From Psettodes erumei (lineage: Eukaryota > Chordata > Actinopteri > Pleuronectiformes > Psettodidae): a DNA stretch of 64,000 nucleotides. Position numbers and translations under genes: made by a program. Shown here one piece after another: positions 1-13,789 of this stretch. Every line of letters starts with the position of its first letter. The stretch's first letter is position 1. The stretch is from contig JAFBJZ010000771.1 of assembly GCA_016785225.1 (NCBI GenBank), positions 868,001-932,000 on the forward strand, given 5' to 3'. The notes under the pieces were generated by a model. The model was given only the letters and a program-made list of their open reading frames with translations. It was not told the DNA's origin and did not search any database.

Positions 1-2149
1 TCACTGATGCCTGTCCGTTGCCTTGTGTAGAGAACAAGGAAGCACAGATGTTTGCCTTGTGTAACTCTGTCTGCTGTAAACATATTGAGCCTGAGGTTGT
101 GCGTGAGGATTGTGTGTCCTTGGATGCATGCCATATTGTTGGAAATATGTGGGGGATCTGTTGCAGAGGAGGTGTGGATATATACGTGCTTTATAAGTTG
201 TTCCTCTTGTAATATAAGTGCTATTATGCTGCTCTTCTGGCAGGAGGCCAAACAAGAGCTGTTTTCTACATCCCTTCTTTTCTCATTTCTCTTCCACTCA
301 AGCCTTTGGAAATAAGGTTTGTTTTTTTCATGCAGTGAGTTATCTTGTCAATATCTTTTTGTAATCAGCTAGGGTTTGAAAAACAGGTATACATCAACAT
401 GTAAGTAAAGTGAGGAAATCCTCCCTGCCCTCAAACCTCAAATGTGCATGTGATGGACACTCAAATTGCAGTTTTAATAGGTTTGATTGGGAATTTCTTT
501 TTGTCCTCTAAGATCTCAAGTATATTTATTACAAGTTTTTATAGACATATTATAGGGACTGAAATTGGAATTCCAAATTTAAAAAACAAACAAAAACATA
601 ACACAACCGTGGCAAAATTCATGCATTAACACAGCCAAAATGATCAGGAAAAATATGATGTCAGTATGTAGTCATAGCCTCAGTTTGCAATTAGCAATTA
701 GCTCTTGTGTTCAGCAGCCCTATAAATCCCGGAAAGTCCAGGATATAGCAAAAGAGTTTCTGGTGAGAACCAAGCATCAAGGGCTAAATAACCTGTTCAA
801 GTCTGATGACATCTTTCCTCCAAAATATGTGAAGATATTTCATCATAAATGTTTACATTGTTGTTACAAGCCAAGGCTATATCTACTTAAAAGCAGAGGT
901 TGGAGGATGGGTTACGGTCAAACTGTAACAGCAAAAAGGGACCACAAATGACAACTAATTTGTAAAAATAAAAATAATAGGTTTAATTTATAGAGCTCTA
1001 TTTGGGATATTCAAAATCTAAAAGATACAAAATCTATTGACCATTGATTTATTGAATGCGATTGCTTTTTGAGGGTTGTCAGACTTCTTTGACATGTGAC
1101 CCCCTTTTAGACTCCCTGAATAATTATGGAACATTGTTTTGTTCCATACAAATTTGACTACAGGACAGTGGAAATAAATTGAGGTGACTGTTGATGGGTT
1201 ATTGGTCTGGTTGAAGTGCTCAGTGTGCATTCAGCTATGGGAGCACAACATGGAATCCACAAACTCCATTGTATTTTGGAGTGATGTTTACATATGGCTC
1301 CCATTCAGAACTGCCATCTGTTGTGGTGTTTGTGCAAACAAATGATCATCATTTGGCACACAATCACAGTCACACGGTGGTATTGTGAGATTATTACTGC
1401 GGCAATGGCATGAAGAACAACACTGACTCATGACCGGAGTGTCATACATACACATGTATTGAAAGGAACTTAACAAAGTACTCTAAGTGTCTTGCAAAAA
1501 TATCAAAAATCAACTCTTGGACACTGTCAGAACTACAAACTACAACGTAGAGAAGCTCAAGTATCTTGAGGGTCTTGGTCATTAAAGCTTGTCTACATAA
1601 GTCATCTATAAGACCTGCATGAGAAAGAGACTGAAAAACACATCTGAAGTTTTATTTTATTTAACACGGCTGTCTCAGGCCATGTAATGACTTTTGTTTC
1701 ACTTTTCCCATTAGCACATAAACATGACACCAATACGTATTTTTATGCTTAAGCTGAATCCTCTTCAATTGTATGTATGCAAAAGCAGTGGATTGTGTGT
1801 GGTCGTCCGACAATCAGCACTGTGCCTGAACACATCCTTTGTAGAAAGGGAAGGAGGACTAAAGCAGCTGCTCTCCTTACATGGTGCTCTCACTAAACAG
1901 CCTGTGTAAACATTGCGTTATTCACAAGTCAGATTAAATTGGAATTGGAGATCGGCATTTGGATCGGTGCCACATCAGCCGTAATGCACGCACCGCAGCG
2001 GCCTCGTTTTCTGAAGAGGGAGCTGAGCCTGAAGGTGCACCTCTTGACTTTACTAGTCGATACATTACAACCCTCACCTGTGGTCATGAGCTTTGGAGTG
2101 AGACCAAAAGATTGAGATTAAAAGTGACTGAAATAAGATTCCTCTGTGC

Positions 2150-2400
2150 TGAACGGATCCACTCGAGGGAGTTCAGCCATCTGATAAAGTTGCTTTCTGG
2201 ACACTTCCTTTTTTTTCTTGAATTTCTTGTCATGTGCAGGGATTACATATCCTATCTGTCCAAGGAATGTCTTGAGATCTGCCAGAAGGAGCTGTAGGGT
2301 GTGGTTGTGGAAAAGGACATCTGTGCTGTTATTAATTGGTGCCACCACAATGTTGATCTGGATACGTATTGAAAAATTGATAGATGAATTACCAGGGAAT
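2150..2400 (+). mobile_element. LINE 3' fragment, reverse-transcriptase C-terminal tail (Rex1/Babar-like)
   Basis: The + strand frame reads HLIKLLSGHFL and then, after the usual spacing, RDYISYLSKECLEICQKEL. This is the degraded C-terminal tail that fish LINE proteins show (HLIR-PPGRLP, then RDYISHLAWE-LGIPQEEL). It runs into a GGAT/GATGAAT-type 3' end near 2380. The element is truncated at its 5' side and cannot encode a working protein. The assignment to Rex1/Babar is from memory and less sure than LINE itself. Confidence 0.65.
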
Positions 2401-5165
2401 AAACTTGTCATTCATTTTACCCTACACACTACTACCATGTTTGAGTTGTGTGAAATAGTAGTATTGTTTAAAATGCAAACACACTGATGTGTAATAGCTA
2501 CTGAATTTGTGGACAACAAATATGCTGTGGATCAATTTATCCCAGATACTTTCATATTTGTTGTTGTAATAGGTTTTTTTTGCTTTTGGTTCTGAGTGGC
2601 CTGACAAGATAAACATGAGCTGGCCTTGCATTAAAACAACATTTTACAACATTTTTTAATGGAGAAAAAACCCCCAAAAAGACTGAAGGCTGAAATGTGT
2701 CTGCAGATAAACAATGGTGGGTCATTTCAGAGATGTTGCCTCTTTCTTTTTTACTTCTTCATTATGTAACGTAAACCTTATAAATGTGTATGACTATTTT
2801 CTTATTTTTGTAACCTGCCTCCTGACAGGAGTCATGTCTGCAGGATGCATTAAGTTCAAGGTATGCATCTCTAGCACTAAGGAAATTTTGGGTTCACATA
2901 TCAAGTTGATAACCACTGTCATATGACTGCTTATCAAGACTGTGATCGTAAGGTTTAGTCAAACCATACATCGAAAAGTTATCCTGGGTGTCCATCCTGG
3001 GTGGCTGAGATATAGATCAAAATTTTATTGGAATATATAAAACAATCAGTGAAATATGTTCTGGGGTGAAAACATATTTTCAGTGTGTGAGAGTTATTTT
3101 TACGCAAGGACTGTTGAAATTTAATGAATGGCCATGAAAGTTACTGGGCACAATTCATGCTTACTGGAGCATGTACCTATTTTGGACACTCCTTTCTTAC
3201 AAGACCTCAGGCCAAAATATCTACATTGCACATAAAACATCTCGTTGGCGGACTGCCACAACAATTCAAGAGCAAATTCATCTTCGGTTTAACATGAAGC
3301 ATTTTCATTATAAAGATTCCATGGCCTTTGCTTGATACCAGGTACTTCTGTTATATACCACACTGTAATATTGTGGGGTTTAATAAACCTTGTTGCCTCT
3401 AGCAGGGCATTACATTGTTAATACACAAACAATGCTATTGAAAATGCAAACATTTACCCCACTGCCATTTAGAAAATGATGGTGAAAATGAGTATTGGAG
3501 CTCACCTAATAGCATATGTAAGTGACTTGAATACTGGATGACAACTAGTAAGGACAGGGAGGGAAGAGAGAGGAGCCTTTTCTGGATTTAATTTGTGGAT
3601 TCAGGGAGACAAGAGGCCTTGCCGTCAGAGATAACAAGGACGGATCCTGTGATGTGTGAATAATGGCTGGACAGCGGTTTAGACATCATTAGAATAATCT
3701 GTCCTGATGTGGACGAAGATGTATGACAATACATGGGAGGCCCAGTGATGGCTGATAGTACACTAATTAAGATGCTGCTGGTGCACTCTTCTCTTTTTTG
3801 ACAATGCTGACGTACTCTGATCCAACCTCTGCCTGGGAGTTTCGATTAAATATGCTTCTGCTCATTGTTTCATCCTAATATACCCATTAAATTTCCTTCA
3901 TCTTTACTTCTTTATTCATCAGACTTTCATTTTTTCCTGTGTGGACTGTGCTCTGTTGCAGAGGAGCTGCACTGTACAGTTTTGCCTGAGCAATTCTGTT
4001 AAAACAAGAGAGATTTTATTTTATTTTATTTTTCAGGTTTCAGTTGTGTATTTGTGTGTTCTCCATGCAGATGCAAAATCAGTTTAGCTTTTGGGAACAG
4101 TTCAGCTGCAAGTCATCGCTGCTTGACAGCATTCTGCATGTTTGAGGTTTTATCCTATTCTGCTACTCATCTTGCTGTCTGCTGGATTGGAAACCCCATT
4201 GATCATATCAAAATAGTTAAGTAATTGATTGCTACTGGTTATTAACCTCCCAGAACTTTGGCCCTGCTTGCCAGCCACTGAGAACAGCCTGTAATCAGTC
4301 ACAAATGGCAGCCGCTAATGAAATTAGTTCCTGGTTCTGCCTCACAACTTTGTTTGTTCCACAAAGTATTGGCAAGGGCATAGAGATGCCATGGTTTACT
4401 CTCGAGAGAGAATGGAGTGATAGAACAACAGAATGCAGATAATGAGCTGCACTGTCTGTGTTGTCTCTTTGTAATTACTCATGTGTCTGACCAAAATATA
4501 AAGATGACTATGTGAAAAGTTCAACTTACAACAGTTGATTTAAGGTTTGCAGGATCACAGCAGACTGTTGACATTACAATTTGTGTATGTGCTTCTCATT
4601 CTCCAGACTCTTCTTGGGGCTGACATAATTGTGCGAGGCTTGTACCTGATATAGTTATAATTTGGTACATTGATTTTTTTTCACCCTCGGCAATCTGAAA
4701 GTTGCCCCTTGTTGCTTGAAAAAGCTTGCATGTAAAAGTTATTAGTGTCACAAAAAGCTTGGAAAATATTATGTCTAACCCAGAAACAAATTAGAAAATT
4801 TACATTTTTTTTCATCTGTTTACATCCAGTGTAGAATCTTGACCGAGGCATTAATCAGTGTATGATCAACCAGCTAATGAGCACACGTTTGATATTTCTG
4901 GCCTCACAGAGTTGATTTTGCTAAGCAACTATTAACTATTACCTGTGTATCAACCAACCACAAAGCAACATTAGCAGTTGTTTGGTGTTGTTTATGAATA
5001 TGTGGCCAGACGATTGCAATTTAAATTTTAACTCTCCACCAACTTTAACCCTGAAGAAAATATTTGGTTCTTTTATTTGTTGATTATTATCACACTCAGG
5101 AAAGGTACATTCACTTAAGGAACTTGGTTGCACCGTGGTCACCTCCTCACTTTCCTGTAATGTAG

Positions 5166-5218
5166 ATGAAGGAAAGCAGAAAGGAAAAAGGAAGGATGGA
5201 AAGAAAGAAAGAAAGAAA
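5166..5218 (+). repeat. Purine tract with (GAAA)n
   Basis: An almost pure A/G stretch on the + strand ending in four GAAA units. Low-complexity sequence. Confidence 0.85.
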
Positions 5219-5894
5219 TTTGGTTTCAGAGAAGGTAATGCAGATATTCACTGGACCAACAGATGGATTTGTTATTATGTTATTATTGTTCTCTACCAAT
5301 CTATATTTCCCACAGTGCTGGACTGTTCCTTTAAAGTTCATAATCTCTTAATCACCATTCAACTTTATAGAGCTGGCACGCATAGATACCTTTGTAACTG
5401 TTGTTTCATTTCTTTGAAGACTTCTTTCATGTGTATTTTCCAGCATTATGTCCACCTGCCTGTGGACCTCATCTAACCACACTCTGCAAATCCAGTTCAA
5501 TTACAAAATAATCGCTCATGTTTGCTTTCAAGGTATTTCACAGATTAACCTGAGTTAGCCAGTCAGCCAAAGCAGTCCCGATTGTTTTACCAAAGCATGA
5601 CCAGATGAGCGCTCTGTGCTGTGTTTGGAAATGCCTCTGATTATCTTGTCATAACCAGAGAGTGAAATCCTTTCCAGTCAGCTTTTGTTGAGGCATGACT
5701 GAGACTCATTTTATCACCAAGTTTCAAATCCAATCTGGCGTTTATGACGTGAAATCTGAATATTAAGGAACAATAAGAGCAAGTGATTGCATGGTTACCC
5801 ACTGTCCAGCATTACCAGTATGTGTTAGGCTGATAAAAGTACTTTATGCACGACAGTGGCTTTAGAATGCCTTTTATGTGATGATTAAAGGCCT

Positions 5895-6140
5895 CAAGAG
5901 GGTTTTAAGGCTGGTGTGTGTGCGCGTGCGCGTATTTACTCATGTTGTCAGGACCTAAATTCGCTGAAACATCACAGGGCTTTTCTTCTTTATGGGGACA
6001 AAAAGCAATTCCCTATAACATAAATTATTATCATTATTCTTTTAAGGTAAGGGTAAGGGTTAGTGTTACGTAAGTAGTAGTTATGATTAAAGTATAAATT
6101 CCTCTGAAGTCATGAAGACATGAGAATGTGTGTGAGAGTG
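5895..6140. repeat. GT-flanked dispersed repeat with TAAGGG units
   Basis: The unit begins and ends with GT/GC-rich alternating sequence (gtgtgtgtgcgcgtgcgcg and gagtgtgtgtttgtg) and has tatggggacaaaaagc and ggtaagggtaagggtta inside. It resembles a common fish repeat with a 'ggggacc ... ggttagggt' centre. The identification is by resemblance only. Confidence 0.4.
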
Positions 6141-7159
6141 TGTGTTTGTGAATGCTGAGGTCTGCTCACCACCAGTTGGAATTATGTAGCCATGGTGATG
6201 GCTGTGAGGGTCTCTCAGAAAGCAATCTCCAGGAAGTCATAGCCGCAGGGTGAAGCATATGTGGCATGAGGATGGCACCAGAAGGACACGTCATGGATGT
6301 CCAGTTGGCCATCTGTTGTAGCCCTGCAGCCAGGGCCAGGAAGCCCCCCCCACAAACCACACAGGAAGAATGGCATTTCCAAAATGCCAGGGCCCGGGAC
6401 AGAGCTTGCTTCCCCCAGGAGCTCCTCAGCACATCCCAGACACTGAGCTTCAGATGCTCTCAGTGGGACTTCCAGCAAACATCCTCAACTGAAGCGATGA
6501 ATCCGTGTGGTGCATTTGTTGTTTCCAGGATGAGACTGCCAGAGTGGAAGCAGCCACAGCATGACTCACTCATCAGCCAAAGATCATTACTCTTCCTCAT
6601 CTCGGGCCAAGTCCTCACTCGAAACAGGGAGCCCATTACCAGACCACGTCATTGCAGGCCTGTCCACAAGCCCCAAGGAGACCCATTGGCATTCCACTGC
6701 TGGTATGATAGTTAAGCATAGTTATCTGTTCTTCCATTAGTTCTTAAATATTGTATATTAAGTGTTCTGATGGATTTCTTGTGACATAGGCGTGGAGCCA
6801 TGAGATAGCGATAGCGGTAGTGTTTCAGTTTGAAGGAATCAAGCAACAATTTTAGGATACCTGTGGGACAATAAATTTGCTTCACTTTCTCTGATTATAA
6901 CTAACTTGGGACAAACTTGGGTTTTAGATTTCCATGTTGAAGAGTCAGCTTTTAAGTTGCTGTTTCTTCAAATGACAGCACACCCTGATATTACAGAATG
7001 CTTCGATTGCTGTGCTGGACTGAATCACCACATTACTACCTGTACCGTATTCTCTCCAATCTCCTTAAAATTTGTAAACAAAAGATGAATCATCTTATTT
7101 CTTCTCAATATCAAAACAGTTTATGTATTATTCAAGGTTATTTACACAGAATTACATAG

Positions 7160-7960
7160 CAGAGGCAGTTGTTAGGCAAACAAGTGAGATTACTTGAAGC
7201 ACTTAAGCAAGAAGAATACAGTCTATTTCAGAGTTCAAAAAACAATATTCAGTCCAATCAGCAGAGGTACCCAATAGTCCACAGGACAAGGTCAAACCCA
7301 GAACAATACAGGCAAACAGGCAGGAGGAAAAGTAGGCAGAACAACACTGACAATGGTAAAATGACGGGTATATACTGTTATGATCCATGTCCTTTTGGGT
7401 TTCTGTCTGGTGTGTTTTCTCCTGGTGTTGTTATCTGTTAGGGCTCCCCCTGGTGTTCTTCCCCTTTTTTGGTTAATCACCTGGCTAATTCCCCGCACCT
7501 GTGTCTTGTTTGCTCGTCACTCCCCAGTGTATTTAAACCCCTGCCTCACACTTCCCTGGTGTCAAAACGTGACCTTTTCATGCCTAAGCCGAGAACCCTG
7601 TACGCTAGCCTGATCTGTTTTCGTAGACACGTTTCTTGTCTTAGCCCATTGGATTTGTTTGCTGTGCTCTGGTTTTTGACTCGGACTGTTTGACTACGCT
7701 TCTGGTTTTGCTGCCCTGGTTTTGCTGCCCTGGTTTTCTGACCCTGATAATGGACTTGTGACACGGATTTTTGGATTTGCGACTTTTGGATTGTCGATAA
7801 TAAAGATCATTACCAGCACACACTTGCGTCTTGCGCCTGGTTCCTGCATTGGTCATCACATATACAGTATATACTGAGGAGTAGGTGAGGAAAAGAGCAA
7901 CAGGCGTGTGGCAGAAGAAGCAGGCTGGCCAATGACAGGCTGTAAAAAAAAAAAATACTG
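7160..7960 (-). repeat. Older dispersed repeat split by the solo LTR
   Basis: The left half (about 7160-7375) and right half (7866 to about 7960) become continuous when the solo LTR and one copy of its target duplication are removed. The text is the purine/CA-rich minus orientation typical of the other LTR copies in this window (accaggtcaaaccc-like, then a tatatactgagg region, then an acaggtg-like block). Boundaries are approximate and the family assignment is tentative. Confidence 0.5.
7376..7860 (+). mobile_element. Solo LTR with TATAC target-site duplication
   Basis: A 485-bp unit starts TGTTATGATCC and ends GGTCATCACA, so its ends are TG...CA with short imperfect inverted ends. It is flanked by the exact 5-bp direct repeat TATAC at 7371-7375 and 7861-7865. 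Inside are a TATA-like gtatttaaa at 7529-7537, a tandem 14-bp duplication near 7703-7735 and a polyadenylation signal AATAAA at 7799-7804. No internal retroelement genes flank it, so it is a solo LTR left by recombination. It is inserted inside an older repeat whose halves lie on each side. Confidence 0.82.
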
Positions 7961-10286
7961 AGGGAGTGTCGGTGGGTGGAGACTGTACTGTGAAAAGATG
8001 ATGTGCACAGGATACTTAAGGATAGTTATATTTCATGTTTTTTTCAGATAGTAGAACATTCTAAAAATATAATCATCTGAGACAGCTGTTGAATAGCCTG
8101 ACTTGGGATATGACTGAAGCTATATGCGTGTGCATTATACAGCCCTGAGGTAACACGAGAGCTCCTTTTTTCAAAGGTCAGATTGGAAGGAGGCCAGTCT
8201 CCTGCATGCTCAAATGTCCTTTAGAGAAAGGCCACAGCCAGATTGGGAGGGAAAGGGAGAGATGCAGCAGAAAAAGAGAGCACAACAGTTCTTAGGAACA
8301 GATTAGTGAGAGGAGTTTGTGGAATAATGAACGGTTTCCCCTTAGGACCGTCACCTGCTCTGCTCAGCATTCGTTTGCATGCAGGCAGCGACGGCAGAAA
8401 ACTGTCATCCTGCCACTGACAATCCAATCAGATGAGTGTAGAGAGGACAACCTTTCTGGTCCTTTCAAACAAATGAAAACTGTGTGGTGCTGTAGCCCTC
8501 TGACTCAAGGTCACCTTTGACTAAAGCATTCCTGTCTTGCTGTGGGACATGAGCGCTTTCTGTATAGTGGTAATGATAATCATCTGGCTCTGCTGTGTTT
8601 TGTGCCTGGACACCTGCCTCATTAATAGTGATAGAACTGATTGTTGTCAAAAACAACAAGCACTCATGAATTTTTACTATTATCGGACCTTATTTTGCAA
8701 GGATAATTCTGGTTTATTATGACTATTTGTACTTTAAACCATTATTTCTCTTGTTAAAAATAACATTGTACTCCCTAAGGTCATATCTGACATCCAGGAA
8801 AATAGCATTGTCACCAGAAAGCACAAACAACAGTAGTTGGATAGATTGAACAGATAGACAGGGTTTTGAATAAACTATAAGGTTAAGTATACTTTTTTGG
8901 GAGAGAAAACAGAGGAACTGTCTGTTGTTAACATCCATCCTACTTTACAGACTTTTATAGCACTTCTTTATAGACAGTTTATAGTACTTGCCCCAGTGCA
9001 CACACTGTGTAATGAGGGACATCTATTAACATTTCCATTATTAGCTTCAAATTAAGTGGTTTAGATCATCTGGATAAGCCTGTTCTTAATCTGTCTGAAA
9101 GCTTCACTGTTTGTATGTCTTGCACAATTTAAATCTTACTATTCATCTTAGTTGTAGTGACATTATCTACTTTGATAGTGCAGTGGCCATAACAGCTGAT
9201 CATGATAATGTTGGTCAAAACCATGAAAATAAAGATTGGTTCAATGCGCAAAGTACAAGGCCTGCAGTTGGCATCTTTTCTTCTTTAAACAGGCCTCTTT
9301 TAAACAACACCACAATCCTTCCTTTACTTCAACTAAGACAAATTTCCATGTTAATCACGTCTGAGATGGGTATTTGTGATAGCTGGAAGGCAGTACGCTG
9401 ATATTGTAAAATTCTGTAAAACTCTGAATTAGGTTCAATGACATCTTGTTTTATGTAGCAAAGCAGACAATCATTGTTTCTTTACATTGAAAATCCCAGG
9501 GGCTGTTTCTGCCCTCTGCTCCAAATGTGTAGATAGCAGGTGCACTTTGCATACACAAACTGTAATAAGTGCACCTGTTAAAGTTAATGAAATGCATATA
9601 CACTTTTTATGTCCAAGATAAATAGGCACAATATCAAATTCAAAACCATCTGAAAAAGTAGTGCCATGGTTGCACGGTGATGTTGAAGATTGTTATCCAG
9701 ATATCCAGAGCCTTCTGCTACCCAGCTTTTTCTATTAATACTTGTTTTAAATTATCAGGCAAAATTTTTCATGACATACAAACATAGAATTGGGTGCAAA
9801 AATGACCTAATGAGTAAAATCAAATTTAAAAATAGGCAATATTTAAATCACTTTCAGCTAGAACAAATGTCTATCATCAAATTTAACAAAAATGGTCAAA
9901 CAGTGTATAAAATAAATATTAAAATTATATCAAACTAACAGTTGATGTATTGGTCTATCTTTGTATCATCAGCTCAATGCCATACCTACGAATTATCTTA
10001 CCAAAAGTGATCATTTATAAAGAAAAAAGAAGTGGTCTCTAAATCAAGCCCTGGTGCACCACAAAGTCTACTCAGAAGGGGGGTAAAACATGGTCAGCAA
10101 CTGAGTTTTAAAAGAATAGTGACAAAAATGTTGTGATTGATTGTGTCCAAGGCTCAGGCCAAGTATCATAATATGACAATATTAGAACAATTACTCAGCA
10201 GCACTTAATGGATCATTTGTTTCTTTAATAAGCACAGTCCAAGTGCTATGGTATTTTCTGAAACATGAATGGATTTTATCCATATG

Positions 10287-10734
10287 TGATATGAGTTAGG
10301 ATTCAAGGATTTGGACTCAAAAGGCAGACTAAGGCAGGTAAAGTGGTGCAGGGAAGTCTCTAATTAACATTGCACAACAAAACTAGAATGAGCCCTCAGC
10401 AACCAGTCACAACAAAAGTCCAAGAAAAAACGTAAAACCAAGCAGAACTAAGACTAAGGTGGAACTGAACAAATGCAACAAACGCAACACAGGCGCAACA
10501 GCAGCAGAGCAAAAACAGACAAACTAACAAAGATAAAGGGAAAGACTAACACTCATATACACCAGGGAGCTAGGGATAATGAGACACAGGTAGGACACAT
10601 TAGGGTGGGGCAGACAATAAAACCTGCAAAGTAGATACATAGGGGACACACTGAGGTATAACATAAAATAAAACAAAAGCCAAAACTGAGCTCAAAACAT
10701 TGTGTTCACACTGTCTCTGGGGGTGGCTAGGACA
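10287..10734 (-). mobile_element. Degraded LTR copy, minus strand
   Basis: In reverse orientation this matches the LTR at 57542 along its length. Its start (TGATATGAG, then caaaaggcagac and ggtgcagggaag) corresponds to the LTR 3' end, and its end (gggggtggctaggaca) to the LTR 5' end. The shared core gagacacaggtaggacacat and ggggcagacaataaaa is clear. The flanking 5-mers (ATATG and ATGCC) do not match, so the target duplication is lost or the ends are slightly misplaced. Confidence 0.65.
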
Positions 10735-13700
10735 ATGCCATTATCTATTTAGAGGCTCAAAGATCCACTGTATTTTCAAGGAGTTCAGCTATATAGTGCA
10801 GCTCAGAAATTAGTCTAAATTTGCTGTGAAGTAATGGGTCGAGACCACCTTTTGAGAAAGCAGTTGTATGCAAGTCGTTTTCAAATAGTCAGGGACACGA
10901 CCTAAGGATGGTGCCTGATTAATTATAGTGAGCAACCAGGGGGCAGCTGCATCTCATACGTTGTGGGTGAAGTTAGGGGACACAATATCACAGGAACAGA
11001 TGAATATTTGAGGTGAACGTCTATAAGCACATTTTGGGAGATTTCAGTAAAATGAGATAGAGAGGTAACATTGGGATAAGGGGCATCCGTTAGTAGGAAC
11101 TTTGATGTTATCTCATTTACTTATTAATAGCAATTTTTAAAAAATTTAATCATTCATCAGGAGCACATGGATACTGAGACTGGAACTTAATTGTTACAAA
11201 GAAAATCAGCCTTACTATAGGTATTATAGGGACATATTAAGCTGTGGTTATGCTGATTCTAAGGATGCAATGAAAAATTTATGATACTGTTAAAAGATAA
11301 CAATTTTCTTGGCAAAACAAAGAAAAAAAATTGTCTTAAAGCAGGTTTCTGAGGAAAACTTGAACTTCAGCTACAGTCACATTGCTATACTAATATGTTT
11401 TGCTGTGTATACTATATATCTGTTATTGACAAGCTTTGGCCCAGGAATGTGTGAGAAATTGTTTTGGCAGTGATAAAGGTCATTACTGCTTCAGTTCTTT
11501 CTGGTGGCTGAGGACATCTCAGTCACTGCAAAGCCAAGGCCACGTCATCTCTGTTGAAGGTGTCTCTTTCAGCTTATCAGCTCCCAGACAGAGTGGCCGT
11601 CTCCATGGTTTCCAAAACCAATTAAAGAGACTGGTCCAATTAGAGAGTGGAGAGAGCGTGATAGGTAAGAGCACCAAGACCCCAGCTTCACCATGAAGGG
11701 AAGCCACTCCCTCCAGTCCAGTTGTCAGTGTTACTTTCCTCTCGTAATTCTAGACGTGAATGTCACCTACACAGCAGAAACATGTATGAGCTTAACTGTG
11801 TCATTTTGGCCCTGCTGCCAAATTGACATAGAGATACACATTTTGAGTATGTGAGAAAATGGAAGTAGTTTTTTTCTAGGTATGTTATTACTGGTGTTGA
11901 TGATGTACTATGATGATGTACACAGACTACTTTACTAACACCTGGACTGCAATCACTATGCAGCAATACAGCATCAGTAACAAATTATCACAGAAACCCA
12001 CATCATGTGTGAGCTAATGAAAGCAGAGCAGTGTGGCCCGCCTCGCTCCTTGCACAGCGTTGTGTATTGAGCCAGACTGCTGTTTGTGTTTGCCATCCTA
12101 AGGGCAACACTGTGACATAGAAAGACAAACATAGATAAGACGTTCTTTGTGTTCCATCAAAATCTCCCCTCCAGCCATGTACTTTATCCCTGCCAATCCA
12201 CACATGCGACTACAGAGGAAAAGGGGTTCTCATGGATAGACCAAATCATGTTTCTTGATGACATGGAATGTTCTGCAGGGTGAGCCTGCTAACTGCTCCA
12301 AATTACTACTGCATGTTACCATCAGCAAGTTTGCTTTTGAAGCAGAAGTGGCATCATTATTTGTTATCTCCAGGATACATGCTAATTTGGCTCTCAGAGA
12401 GCATCTCAGACATTTGGTATTCATTAGCTGCATTTAAAAAAACAAAACAGCAATGCATAAGAGCAGTGATGTGACATCACTAATTTCATAAAAGGAGCCA
12501 ACAATGGGGCAATGCAGCATCATTGTGCAGCCCTTTCCAAAACCTACTGCATGATGATGCTGAAGCCCTTGCAGATAAATACACCAACACAAACTTCTAC
12601 TGGGTCATATGTGATGACTGAGTAACTAACCCCTTTAACTTGTGGAATATTAAGATTTTAGAGCCATGGGAATCTGTGAGAGCAGAAATTAGGATTGTGC
12701 TCGTGTATAGTTTTACAATGATACTAATAAAAGAACCACATAAAAACATAGTTTATGATTCTGAAAAAATTTATGCATATTTCTGGCTCTGCAGATTTAA
12801 AAAAAAAAACATTTTTAGTGAAATTCTTAGGAAAACATCTACAGTTATTCCTTCAAAATATTTTACTGTCTTGTTCTGAACAGTTTTAGCTTTGGGCCTT
12901 ACAGAATCAATGAAAAAACTTCTGTGTAGATCACACTGTCAAACCAAGCCACCGAGAGGCAGTACTGAATCCTCCTGGCAGACAAAGGTTCACTTTGGAG
13001 GGTACATGTGATGGCTCAGCCTGGATGGCAGGTGCCACTGGAAGGTAAGCAGAGGCAGAGTTTAGTTATGGAATACAATGGGGTGATTTATCTCAATAAT
13101 GACACCTTTTTGTGTGACAAGGCAATTTCACTGCCCAGAGGTGGGGTTTTTTTCTCTCTCTCTTCCCCTTCCCAGGCTGAAGGTTGTTTTCAAAGGGATG
13201 CAGTGCTGATGGAATGGCCCCAGATCAGACTGGGGGGTGAGGGTGGAGGCTTCAATAAACACACGAGCATTAACTTTGGCTGTGTCAGCTGAAGAGGTAA
13301 CAATAAAAAGAGGGGATGACGGAGAACTAGGAGAGGGAGAGTGAGAGGGAGAGAAAGAGACTGGTTTTAAGTTCATCTTTCTCCTCTTTTCTGAAGACAT
13401 TACTGTTGAGGGCTGAGCCTCAAAACACACTGCCTTTTGATTTCCATCCTTCCCTTTGATCCCTTCATACAAATCTGCCATGTGGCTCCATATCTGTACT
13501 GAGTATGCACATCAAAAAGCTTGCAATCAAACCAGCAATACCATTTCGTAGTATCAGGAAAAACATCCTTTCACTTTAATCTCAAATTACAAGCAGGCAT
13601 GTGGCCTATAATATGTAGCTAAAGGGTTTTGGAAGGAGTGTCCACAGTGAACTCCATTCTGGGTATTTCAGGGCCTAATATTCCACACTTGTAAGAAACT

Positions 13701-13789
13701 GGGTGTTGTTATATATTCAAAGCAGATACTACTTTTGCACACTTATTTGCACATTTTGCTGTACTATTACTGTGTATTTTGCTGGGCCA

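Noticed and set aside
1959..2297. 112-codon frame as a possible host gene
   Set aside because: Its C-terminal third is the tail of a LINE protein; the rest is unrelated sequence upstream of the truncated element.
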